A stretch of DNA of 64,000 nucleotides from JACRCT01 sp036504155. Lineage in GTDB: Bacteria; Myxococcota; Myxococcia; Myxococcales; UBA5297. The notes under the pieces are model-generated. The model did no database searches. It was not told where the DNA came from and saw only the letters and a list, made by a program, of their open reading frames with translations. Positions 1 to 8,208 of the stretch are shown here, in pieces. The DNA lies in contig DASXVQ010000102.1 in the NCBI GenBank assembly GCA_036504155.1, positions 1 through 64,000 on the forward strand, given 5' to 3'. The translations under genes and the position numbers were made by a program. Position 1 is the stretch's first letter; every line of letters begins with the position of its first letter.

Positions 1-338
1 CAGGCGCAGTGCGGAGTCGGGTTCGGATCGCAGTGAGCGTTGGAGCCGCACGTCAGGCTCGCGCAGGGATCGGTCGCAGCATCAGGACCGGGCGCGGCGG
101 CATCGGGTCCAGCCGGGTTGCCGGCGTCTCGTCCCGGCTGAACGGTGCCGCTGTCCGGCGTGCCGACGTCGGCGCGAGGGCCGGCATCGAAGCTGGGGTT
201 CGGGCCGGCGTCTGCGGAGACCGTGGAACCGTCCAAGAGCCCGGTGCTCCCGTCGTGGCCGGGGAGCGGGTCGATGTTGACCGAGCACCCGGCTAGCGCC
301 GCCGCCAAGACCGCTGCGATCGTCCTGCCGATGGTCAT
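1..338 (-). CDS. Lipoprotein with EGF-like region, 3' end outside window
   Basis: An open frame reads leftwards from an ATG at 338 to the window edge without a stop. The first residues (MTIGRTIAAVLAAALAGCSV) form a lipoprotein signal with lipobox LAGC, so the product should be secreted and lipid-anchored. About 70 residues of Asp/Gly/Pro/Ala-rich linker follow, of the kind that tethers myxobacterial lipoproteins. Then begins a cysteine-spaced stretch (DPCASLTCGSNAHCDPNP) typical of EGF-like or similar small disulfide domains. The function cannot be told because the body lies outside. It is transcribed divergently from the VWA gene, with a 209-base shared upstream region. The translation was made by hand and has no interruption. 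Confidence 0.75.
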   Translation of the reverse strand, partial: MTIGRTIAAVLAAALAGCSVNIDPLPGHDGSTGLLDGSTVSADAGPNPSFDAGPRADVGTPDSGTVQPGRDAGNPAGPDAAAPGPDAATDPCASLTCGSNAHCDPNPTPHCA

Positions 339-486
339 TCGCCGCCCCCGGGGAAGGAGGGATTATCCCCCGACCCATTAGATCGTTGCGGGCCGCGGCG
401 TGATCCAGGTCACGAAGATGCGCCAACCCCGGAACCTGCCTGGGGAATCCGGGCTTGGGCGGAGGGGCCGAATACCTGCCGGAAAA

Positions 487-516
487 TTGACTTCACCGGC
501 CAAATCCGCGGAAAAT
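487..516 (+). promoter_or_regulatory. Possible sigma-70-type promoter of the VWA/tubulin operon
   Basis: TTGACT at 487-492 and GAAAAT at 511-516 are separated by 18 bases, in the most A/T-rich part of the 339-547 intergenic region. Transcription would start near 523, about 25 bases before the GTG start of the VWA gene. The -10 match is only four of six, so this is a suggestion. Confidence 0.35.
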
Positions 517-547
517 CGCACCCTTGCGCGATCTTTGGGAGGCGGCC

Positions 548-2575
548 GTGAAGCGGTTCTGCCATGGGCTGTGTTGCGCCCTCGTTCTGGGTCTCGCCGG
601 ATCGGCCCACGCCGAGTCCTTCCGGACCCTGATCATGATCGACGCGTCGTCGAGCATGCGGCGCACCGACCCCCAGAAGCTGCGCAAGGTCGCCGCCGAG
701 CTCTACGTCGATCTCGCGCGCGACGGCGACTCCATCGCCGTCGCCCAGTTCCAGGCCGAGAGCAAGGACGTCTCCGGCGGGTTCCAGACCATCACCGGCC
801 CCGCGGTCCGCGACCGGCTCAAGGACGCCATCCGCTCCATCGGCGACGACGGCGACTGGACCGACTTCGGCGCAGCCTTCGAGGCCGCGGGCAAGGCCTT
901 CGCCGCCGTCCCCGCATCTCCACTCTCCGGCGAGAAGCGCTTCCTGGTCTTCCTCACCGACGGCAAGTGCGAGCCGGCCCCCGAGGAGCCGCGCTACCTC
1001 AAGCCGGACGAGAAGCCGGTGAAGGGCAAGAAGGCGGCCGAGGAGCGCGAGAGCCGCTGCAAGAGCTTCGTGCTCTCCCAGGCGCTCCCGGCGATCCCCG
1101 GCGTCGAGGCGGAGGTCATCGGCCTGTCCAAGAGCGCGCCGCGCGAGTTCCTGGAAGAGGTCGGCCGGCGGACCGGCGGCACAGCGGCAGTGACCGAGAA
1201 GGCCGAGGACCTGCCGCACCTCTTCGCCAAGATCCACGCGTACAACTCGGGCTCCCGCGTCGCCGAGGCGGACAAGGACCTGTCGCTGCCGGTGGACAAG
1301 CTGGTCGCCTCGCTCGATCTGGTCGTGGTCGCGCCCAAGGACCTCGAGCTGTCGATCGAGCGGCCCGACGGCTCGGCGCTGCCTGCCGACGACCGCGCGC
1401 TCTATGTCGTCCGCAGCGAGCGCTACCGCTTCTTCCACATTCCCAAGCCGACTCCCGGCGCCTGGCGCATCAAGCCGAGCAAGAGGCTCTTGCCGGCCGC
1501 CATCGCCGCCATCCAGAACTATGACCTGCACCTGGAGCTGAAGGCCGAGGACCACGCGACGGTCGGCAGCCCGCTGGAGATCCACGTGGCGCTGATGGCC
1601 GGAGAGGGCGGCGGGATGCCCGAGGCCGCCTTCCTCGCCCGCCACCAGTTCTCCGCCCGCGCCAAGATCGACGGCGCCTTCCAGGACATCGAGCTGCGCG
1701 ACGCGCCCGATGGCGGCAAGTTCGCCAAGTTCGTGCCGGCCAAGGCGGGGAGCCTCGAGCTGTCCGCCCGCGTCGCGCCCGGCCCCGAGGGAGCGCTGAC
1801 CAGGACCGCCGGTCCGAAGACCGTCACCGTGGTGCCTCCGCTCAAGCTGGTCTCCGCGCCGATCGCGCTGGGCGAGCTCAAGCCCGGGGCAAGAGTGGAC
1901 GCCAAGCTCGACCTGTCGAAGTCGGACTTCCTGGGCGAGGTGCGGCTGGAGCTGGCGACCGAGAGCACGGAGCTGGCGGTCAAGCCGCGCAAGCTCGACC
2001 TGCGCATCGACCAGAACCACTTCGACCTGACCTTCGAGGCGCCCGCCGACGCCAAGCCCGGCCCGGTCTCCGGCGCGCTGGTGCTCACGCCCAAGAGCAA
2101 GCCCTACGTCGGCCGCGAGGGCGGCAAGGTGCCGGTGCAGGCCGTCATCCTGGAGCTGACCTTCTGGGAGAAGCACGGCGGCAAGGTCGTCGCCGGCTCG
2201 CTCTTGTTCCTGCTCGCCTTCGTGGTCGCCGGCTTCAAGACCCCGGCGCGGTTCCCCAAGAAGCTGCGCGTCTGGTACCAGGACAAGCCCAACGGCGACG
2301 ACGGCGACTTCGGCCTGTGGATGCGCGCCAAGCCCGGGTTCTACAAGCCCGGGACCTTCCGCATCGGCGGGGGCGGGCCCATCCGCCGCAGCGCGCCGCT
2401 CCTGGCCGAGATCGTCGCCACCAAGGACGGGGTGAGGGTCCGGCCGGCCAAGGGCAAGGCGCTGAAGTGCGGCGGCGAAGAGCTCAGCCGGGAGTTCCGG
2501 CCCGAGTACAAGGCGAAGTACGAGGCCGACGAGGGCCTGGTCTTCTGGATCGGCAAGGAAGAAGAGGAAGAGTGA
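548..2575 (+). CDS. Membrane-anchored von Willebrand factor A domain protein
   Basis: The product has 675 residues. I chose the GTG at 548 because GGGAGG lies just upstream and because it gives a clean signal peptide (MKRFCHGLCCALVLGLAGSAHA). A complete MIDAS metal site is visible: DASSS at residues 32-36, a Thr in GDWTDFGAA, and Asp in FLTDGK. Several hundred residues of probable beta-rich domains follow. One membrane helix lies near residues 546-566, and the last ~110 residues should be cytoplasmic. The VWA domain would therefore face the periplasm and bind a ligand through a divalent metal, while the tail could contact the tubulin-like protein. The stop is two bases before the next start, so the genes are co-transcribed. 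The partner and exact role are unknown. Confidence 0.85.
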   Translation: MKRFCHGLCCALVLGLAGSAHAESFRTLIMIDASSSMRRTDPQKLRKVAAELYVDLARDGDSIAVAQFQAESKDVSGGFQTITGPAVRDRLKDAIRSIGDDGDWTDFGAAFEAAGKAFAAVPASPLSGEKRFLVFLTDGKCEPAPEEPRYLKPDEKPVKGKKAAEERESRCKSFVLSQALPAIPGVEAEVIGLSKSAPREFLEEVGRRTGGTAAVTEKAEDLPHLFAKIHAYNSGSRVAEADKDLSLPVDKLVASLDLVVVAPKDLELSIERPDGSALPADDRALYVVRSERYRFFHIPKPTPGAWRIKPSKRLLPAAIAAIQNYDLHLELKAEDHATVGSPLEIHVALMAGEGGGMPEAAFLARHQFSARAKIDGAFQDIELRDAPDGGKFAKFVPAKAGSLELSARVAPGPEGALTRTAGPKTVTVVPPLKLVSAPIALGELKPGARVDAKLDLSKSDFLGEVRLELATESTELAVKPRKLDLRIDQNHFDLTFEAPADAKPGPVSGALVLTPKSKPYVGREGGKVPVQAVILELTFWEKHGGKVVAGSLLFLLAFVVAGFKTPARFPKKLRVWYQDKPNGDDGDFGLWMRAKPGFYKPGTFRIGGGGPIRRSAPLLAEIVATKDGVRVRPAKGKALKCGGEELSREFRPEYKAKYEADEGLVFWIGKEEEEE

Positions 2576-2577
2576 CC

Positions 2578-5500
2578 ATGCACGACAACAAGATCGCCCC
2601 TTGCTTCTTCATCGGCCTGGGTGGCTGCGGCGGGGCCGTCGTCAACGAGATCGCCCGCAAGGTGAAGCAGGACGAGGCCGACTGGCGCCGCTACAAGGAC
2701 CTCGTGCACTTCTTCGTCCTCGACACCGACCAGGACGACGTCGCGCGCTGCACCTGGGTCGACTCCAACCACCGCTTCGTCATCAGCGACTTCGACAAGC
2801 CCGGCTACGTCGACCTCAAGGTCGGCAAGACGCACAAGGAGGCCGACCCCCACTTCCTGCAGTGGTGGCCCGAGCACTACCGGCCGCGCTCGACCCGCGG
2901 CAAGGGCGCCGGGCAGATCCGCATCGAGAGCCGGCTCTCGCTCAACTACCAGCTCGAGAACGACGCCGGCGGCATCCTGGGCGCGCTCAAGGCGGCCATC
3001 GCCCGCGCCTACGACGTGCAGAACCCCTTCCGCGCCAACAAGGCCGCCAAGGTCTACCTCTACGCCTCGCTCGCCGGCGGCACCGGCTCCGGCGGCTCGG
3101 CGGTCATGGCCGCCAACCTGCGCAAGCTGCTCAGCGGCCGCGGGCACCACCTCACCGGCACGTTCGTGCTGCCCAACGTCTTCCGCAACCAGGGCCTGCC
3201 GCTCAACCAGTTCGACAAGATCATGACCAACGGCTACGCCGCGCTGGTCGAGATCGAGCACCTGCAGACCGCCAACGACCGCGACGCCTTCGGCTTCGCC
3301 CCGTTCCACTTCGACCCCAACGACGAGAACGCCAAGGGCCTGAACCGCCCGCTCTTCGACCAGGTCTACCTCGTCGACGCCGAGACCAGCGCCGGGCTGG
3401 TCATCGCCGACCCCAAGCTCGTCTACCCGGCCATCGGCGACGCCGCCTACGCGCAGATCTTCGGGTCCATCCTGGAGAAGGAGCACTCGACCCTCGACAA
3501 CGACACCCGCGAGCTGGCGGCGCTGGACGAGAACGACTTCACCAAGAGCTACGGAAGCTTCGGCGTCTCGGCGATGGTGCTGCCCGCCAAGGACATCCTC
3601 GAGTACTTCTCCACGCGCTACGCCGCGGAGGTGATGCACGCCGCCTTCGCCGGCGGCGGCGGGACGGGCGGCGGCAGCAGCGACCCCGAGGCGCCCGACC
3701 ACCGCTTCGCCGAGGAGCTGGAGGCGAGCGCCCGGCTCTCCGGCGAGAAGGGCGAGGTGGCCAAGAGCGCGGTCGACTGGGCGGGCGACACCGGCAAGGG
3801 CGCGGTCGCCGACTTCGCGCGCTGGTGCGACGAGCTCAGGGAGCAGCTGGCCAAGGACCTCAAGCTGCCGTCCTGGAAGGAGGAGGACCTCTTGGCGCTG
3901 GAGGGCCAGGAGGGCGTCAGCGACGAGCTGAACAAGAAGTGGAACCTGCTCAAGAAGCGCCTGGGCGAGGCCCACGAGGCTGCCGGCCAGGCCGTGGACC
4001 GCACGCTCAAGGAGGTCAAGGCCAAGGGCTCCAAGGGCAGCTTGTCGGACCGCTGCGAGGGGCAGGGGCCCATCCGCGAGCGTTACTTCCTGGTCCGGCT
4101 GCGCGACGCGCTGCGCGAGCGCCAGGGCGCCGAGGCCCAGGCCTACGACCGGGTCAAGGACTTCACCCCCGGCAACGTCGAGAGCGCCTTCGCCGGCCTG
4201 CGCGACCGGCTGGCCAAGTACGCGCCCAAGACGGTGCGCGACCTGGTGGGCAGCGACTACAAGCCGGTGGTCGCCGAGTTCAAGCCCTGGCAGGACGGGG
4301 TGGTGCAGAAGTCGGCCGAGCAGTTCCGCAGCAAGGCGCTGGCCCGCTTCTACGAGGAGATCGTCCGGGAGATCACCGCGCGCCTGCGCAAGGCCGGCGG
4401 CCTGTTCGACCGCGCCAACGACATCGAGCGGATGATCGCCGAGAAGGCCGAGCGGCTGCTCAAGGCCGGGGGCGCGCGCGAGCACGGCGGCGCCGCCAAC
4501 GAGTACGTCCTGGACGTCGAGGTCTACCAGAACCACCTGACCGGCGAGCGCTACTGGGAGCACCTGTACCGGGAGCGCGCGGTCAGCGACAGCGGCGTCG
4601 CCAACGCGCTGGACGCGGTGCGCAGCGCCAGCGAGGGCGCGGTCACCGAGGACGAGATGCGCACCCGCGTGCTGGACGCGCTGGTCGGGCTGGGCCGCGA
4701 GCGCTTCCGCAAGGACGTGCTGGGCCACCAGGGCCAGGGCGGCCTGCGCATGGACGAGGGCCTGCAGTTCGAGGCGCGCACGGCGCTGGCCGTCTTCAAG
4801 CTGGCCGAGCCCGGGAAGGCCCCGCCCACGGCGCAGGCGGTCGCCGAGGAGCGGGCGCGGGTGAGCCAGCGCGACGTCGACCGGTACCTGGCCGACAAGT
4901 TCGAGTTCGCCGGCCGCAAGTGCAAGCCGTTCGTCGCGCTCTACTCCGGCGGCCAGTACCTGCCGGACAAGAACTTCGCCACCGCGTTCAAGCCCTACTT
5001 CGAGACGCTGGGCCCGTTCGTGACCGCCATCCCCAGCCACCCCGTCGAGCGGCAGAACGTGATCGAGGCGACCGACCCGCACCGCATCGTCTTCTACAGC
5101 GCCAAGCTGGGCGTGACGCTGCACTCGGTGCGCACCGTGACCGAGTACGCGCAGCACTACCGGGTGGTGCAGGCCGACGAGCTCTCGCGAGGCAAGCCGT
5201 GGCCGCCGCCCGAGGGCCCGAAGGTGCCCGACATCCCGCTGCACATCGACAAGGGGTGGGAGCGCGCGCCCGGCGAGGGCCTGTTCGACGTGGACCTGGA
5301 GTCGCTCAAGGGCGAGCGGGCCAAGAAGGCCTGGCGGGAGAAGCGCCTGGCCGCCGCCGCCGCCGAGACCGTGCGCGCCGCCCGCGAGAAGGACCTGAAG
5401 CAGTTCGTGCTGGGCCTGGTGTTCGAGCACATCAAGCTGCGGCCCGAGGGCTATGCGGTGGCGGACCCGGCCAAGGACCGACCGCTGCACCGCTTCCGCG

Positions 5501-5754
5501 ACCGCGCGTTCGAGGCCTACGTCGCGCTGCACGCCGACGTGAAGGGGTGGCTCGCGGCGGAGGTGGGCAAGGCGCTGGGCAAGCTCGTCGACGAGCGCCG
5601 GCACGACGAGCTGGCGAAGCTGCTCGGCAAGGCCCGCGAGGGCGTCGAGGCCCTGCGCCGGGCGACCGACCTGCCGGAGGAGAAGGACCACTACTCGAGG
5701 GAGCTCGACGCGCTCCAGAAGCTGGCGGACGAGCACCGCGTGAAGCTGGGGTAG
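2578..5754 (+). CDS. Large tubulin/FtsZ-superfamily GTPase-like protein (Tubulin_2 type)
   Basis: The product has 1058 residues. The N-terminus carries a Gly-rich nucleotide loop (FFIGLGGCGGAVVNEIARK), then an acidic LDTDQDD strand end, then the tubulin signature GGTGSGG at residues 167-173. These are the phosphate-binding loops of the FtsZ/tubulin fold. Next comes a recognisable tubulin-like core to about residue 400 (for example LVDAETSAGLV), followed by a long charged, largely helical extension of ~600 residues absent from FtsZ. No signal peptide or membrane helix is seen, so it is cytoplasmic. It starts two bases after the VWA gene. Tubulin-like proteins of this kind linked to VWA proteins have been proposed as membrane-remodelling components. 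Polymerisation and GTPase activity here are inferred only from the motifs. Confidence 0.82.
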   Translation: MHDNKIAPCFFIGLGGCGGAVVNEIARKVKQDEADWRRYKDLVHFFVLDTDQDDVARCTWVDSNHRFVISDFDKPGYVDLKVGKTHKEADPHFLQWWPEHYRPRSTRGKGAGQIRIESRLSLNYQLENDAGGILGALKAAIARAYDVQNPFRANKAAKVYLYASLAGGTGSGGSAVMAANLRKLLSGRGHHLTGTFVLPNVFRNQGLPLNQFDKIMTNGYAALVEIEHLQTANDRDAFGFAPFHFDPNDENAKGLNRPLFDQVYLVDAETSAGLVIADPKLVYPAIGDAAYAQIFGSILEKEHSTLDNDTRELAALDENDFTKSYGSFGVSAMVLPAKDILEYFSTRYAAEVMHAAFAGGGGTGGGSSDPEAPDHRFAEELEASARLSGEKGEVAKSAVDWAGDTGKGAVADFARWCDELREQLAKDLKLPSWKEEDLLALEGQEGVSDELNKKWNLLKKRLGEAHEAAGQAVDRTLKEVKAKGSKGSLSDRCEGQGPIRERYFLVRLRDALRERQGAEAQAYDRVKDFTPGNVESAFAGLRDRLAKYAPKTVRDLVGSDYKPVVAEFKPWQDGVVQKSAEQFRSKALARFYEEIVREITARLRKAGGLFDRANDIERMIAEKAERLLKAGGAREHGGAANEYVLDVEVYQNHLTGERYWEHLYRERAVSDSGVANALDAVRSASEGAVTEDEMRTRVLDALVGLGRERFRKDVLGHQGQGGLRMDEGLQFEARTALAVFKLAEPGKAPPTAQAVAEERARVSQRDVDRYLADKFEFAGRKCKPFVALYSGGQYLPDKNFATAFKPYFETLGPFVTAIPSHPVERQNVIEATDPHRIVFYSAKLGVTLHSVRTVTEYAQHYRVVQADELSRGKPWPPPEGPKVPDIPLHIDKGWERAPGEGLFDVDLESLKGERAKKAWREKRLAAAAAETVRAAREKDLKQFVLGLVFEHIKLRPEGYAVADPAKDRPLHRFRDRAFEAYVALHADVKGWLAAEVGKALGKLVDERRHDELAKLLGKAREGVEALRRATDLPEEKDHYSRELDALQKLADEHRVKLG

Positions 5755-5771
5755 CGGTCCGGAGGCGAACG

Positions 5772-5793
5772 CGCGCCCGCTCCGGCGGGCGCG
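5772..5793 (+). promoter_or_regulatory. Strong intra-operon hairpin between tubulin-like gene and third gene
   Basis: A perfect 9-bp stem (CGCGCCCGC paired with GCGGGCGCG) encloses the four-base loop TCCG. It lies 17 bases after the tubulin-like stop and 24 bases before the next start. No T-run follows, so it could be an mRNA-processing or attenuation element that sets the dose of the two downstream membrane proteins. Confidence 0.5.
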
Positions 5794-5817
5794 ATTCATC
5801 CACTTGCTGGAGACCCG

Positions 5818-8208
5818 TTGAGCGAGCCGCTCGCCAACCCGACGCTGGTCCTGGGCCTGGGCGCCTTCGGCCGCGAGGTGTGCGCGCTGCTCGTGCGCGA
5901 CACGGCCGACCCCTCGACGGGGCTCGGGACAGGCTTGCCGCCGCCGAACCTCGTGATCCTGCGCGCGAACCTGGGGGCGAACGAGGAGGGCCAGCCTCGC
6001 TCGCTCGATGCGAAGGACGAGGCCGGCCTGGGCAAGCTGCTCGGCGAGATCCACGACGCCGCCCGCAGCCTGCTCGACCTCAAGCAGCGCGTGGAGACGA
6101 CTCTCGCCGGGGACGCGCGGCCGCCGCGGCTCGACATCCTGATGCTGGCCGACCTGGGCGAGGCGGGCGCCGCGCCGCTCGTGCCGCTGCTCTGCGAGCG
6201 GGTCGGGGTGCAGCTGCGCGAGGCGTTCCGGCCCATCTTCGCCGGCACCGGCGGCCGGCTCACCGTCTGCCCGGTGCTCGCCCTGCCGCGCGCGGTCCGC
6301 GGCCGTGCCGAGATGCGCGAGGCGGTCGACGCGCTCGACGCGCTGGCCCGCGCCAAGGACGAGCGGCGCCGGCCGCTGGCCCCGGTCTACCTGGTCGAGG
6401 ACCAGTGCGCGCGCTACGTGCTCTCGCCGGGCGAGGTGGTGCGCACCGTCGCCTCCTGGCTGCACCTGGTCCTCTACTCCGGCCTGCGCCACCACGAGGA
6501 CGCCCTCAAGAGCCTGGTCGAGCAGGACGGCGAGTCGGTGGCGCCGTTCGCCACCTTCGCCTGCGCGACGCTCGAGTTCGACACCCGGCCGCTGGAGCGC
6601 TACTGCGCCGGGCGCATTGCGCTGGAGATCGCCGAGGCGATGCTCGAGGAGCAGGACGCCGTCTCCGACGCCGAGAGCGCCGCCAAGCGGCTCTCTCCCG
6701 AGGCGGTGCTCGCGCAGGCCCTCTCGCGCGGGACGTACGACAAGCCCATCGCCGAGGAGCTCAAGCTCGACCGCGCCGCGCTGGCCCTGCGCGACCCGGA
6801 GTGGCGCGAGTCGCCCGAGGACGTCTCGGCGCTGCTCGGGCCCTTCGTCGCCCGCGCGCTCGACAGCGCCGACAAGCAGCGCGCCGACATCGAGGGCTTC
6901 CGCATGGAGGCCGCGGCGCGGCTGGTGGACGCGGGCGGGCTCGACGTCTTGACCAAGGCGGAGAAGGCCGTCGAGGACGAGGTCGCCCGCTGCCTGAAGG
7001 AGTCGCCGGCCGGCGCGGAGCGGGCGCGGCTGCGGCTCGAGGCGCTGCAGAGCCGCCTCGAGCGGCTGGACGAGACGAGCCAGCGCGCCATCAACAAGCC
7101 CGATCTGCCCAAGCTCCCCGAGACCAAGCGGCTGCTCGAGGCGGAGCGCGCCGCGAACCAGGCGCTCGATCGCCGTCCGCGGCTGGGGCGGCTGGTCGGC
7201 TGGGGCGTCGCTGCCGCGGGCCTGCTGGCCGTCTTCCTGGCGGGAGTCACCCGGTTCGCCTGGCGCGCCACCGCCACCGAGCGCATCCCGCTCGACGCCG
7301 CCGACGTGACGCCCGAGGGCTGGACGGCCTATGTCGTCGGCTGGCCCTACGTCGGGATCTGGGCGGGGATCCTCGCCGCGGCCTGGGTCGCCTTCACGCT
7401 GGTGCGCCACTACCGGGCGGAGCACCAGGCCCTGCTCGGCCGGTTCGAGGAGCTGCGCCGGTCCGCGCGCGAGCACTTCGGCGACCTGGAGCGCTACTTC
7501 GCCAAGCGCGTCGCCTACTCGCAGGACCTGTGGGGCTCCCGCGTCGCCTCGCACCTGCGCGCCCGGGTCGAGGGCGAGAAGGCGCTGCTCGAGGCCTCGC
7601 GCGCCTCGCTGCAGAAGAGCCGCGACCGGCTGGCCGAGGAGGTCCGCGCCCAGGCGGGCGAGGGGCCCGCGGCGACGAGCGGCATCCTCTTCCGCGGACT
7701 GCTCTCCGGGGCCGACATGGCCGCCATCTACGAGGCCAAGGCCAAGCCGCAGAGCGCCGCGGCGCTCGCCCAACGCTTCGTCGACGAGACCGCCGCCGGC
7801 CCCGAGCGCTGGCGCGGCGGCGACTACGCGGAGCGCCAGACGCTCCTCGCCTTCGCCCAGCGGCTCTGCCCGGACCTCACCCGCCTGCGGCCCTTCGCCG
7901 AGGGCCCCACCTCCTGGGCCGGCGGCGCCCGCGGGAGGGCCTCGGAGTTCCTGCGCCAGCTCGCCAGCAAGCTCACCGTTCCGCTGGAGCTGGGGGTGGA
8001 CAACGAGGGCCGCACCACGACCTACGTGGCCTACGTCCCCAAGGACTCGCGCGCCGAGGTGGAGGCGGTGCTGCGCGGCGAGGACCTGACGCGGCGCTGG
8101 ACCGTGCGCGAGGCCGGTGACGAGCGGCGGATGCACCTGTTCATCGCCACCCGCGACGTGGCGCGGCGCTCGCTCAAGCTGCTCGAGCCGGACGGGGAGG
8201 GCCACTGA
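5818..8208 (+). CDS. Membrane protein with degenerate tubulin-like N-terminus
   Basis: The product has 796 residues with a TTG start preceded by GGAG at good spacing. The N-terminus (TLVLGLGAFGREVCALLV) resembles the first Gly-rich loop of FtsZ/tubulin-like proteins, but no GGTGSGG-type signature is present; the equivalent position may be ADLGEAG. Charged helical sequence fills residues ~230-460. Two membrane helices follow near residues 465-485 and 503-525, separated by a ~20-residue loop, then a cytoplasmic C-terminal region of ~260 residues. The pattern suggests a non-hydrolysing, membrane-bound partner of the upstream GTPase-like protein. Its stop overlaps the next start in TGATG, so translation is probably coupled. 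The relation to tubulins is an inference from one motif and from gene context. Confidence 0.65.
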   Translation: MSEPLANPTLVLGLGAFGREVCALLVRDTADPSTGLGTGLPPPNLVILRANLGANEEGQPRSLDAKDEAGLGKLLGEIHDAARSLLDLKQRVETTLAGDARPPRLDILMLADLGEAGAAPLVPLLCERVGVQLREAFRPIFAGTGGRLTVCPVLALPRAVRGRAEMREAVDALDALARAKDERRRPLAPVYLVEDQCARYVLSPGEVVRTVASWLHLVLYSGLRHHEDALKSLVEQDGESVAPFATFACATLEFDTRPLERYCAGRIALEIAEAMLEEQDAVSDAESAAKRLSPEAVLAQALSRGTYDKPIAEELKLDRAALALRDPEWRESPEDVSALLGPFVARALDSADKQRADIEGFRMEAAARLVDAGGLDVLTKAEKAVEDEVARCLKESPAGAERARLRLEALQSRLERLDETSQRAINKPDLPKLPETKRLLEAERAANQALDRRPRLGRLVGWGVAAAGLLAVFLAGVTRFAWRATATERIPLDAADVTPEGWTAYVVGWPYVGIWAGILAAAWVAFTLVRHYRAEHQALLGRFEELRRSAREHFGDLERYFAKRVAYSQDLWGSRVASHLRARVEGEKALLEASRASLQKSRDRLAEEVRAQAGEGPAATSGILFRGLLSGADMAAIYEAKAKPQSAAALAQRFVDETAAGPERWRGGDYAERQTLLAFAQRLCPDLTRLRPFAEGPTSWAGGARGRASEFLRQLASKLTVPLELGVDNEGRTTTYVAYVPKDSRAEVEAVLRGEDLTRRWTVREAGDERRMHLFIATRDVARRSLKLLEPDGEGH

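Noticed and set aside
524..547. TTG at 524 as the start of the VWA protein
   Set aside because: It would place eight residues before the signal peptide and would use the ribosome binding site as coding sequence.
2341..8205. A ~1950-codon open frame on the minus strand opposite the tubulin operon
   Set aside because: It is a mirror of GC-rich third positions in the real genes. Its product is Arg/Leu/Gly/Val-rich with no domain, signal or start site of its own.
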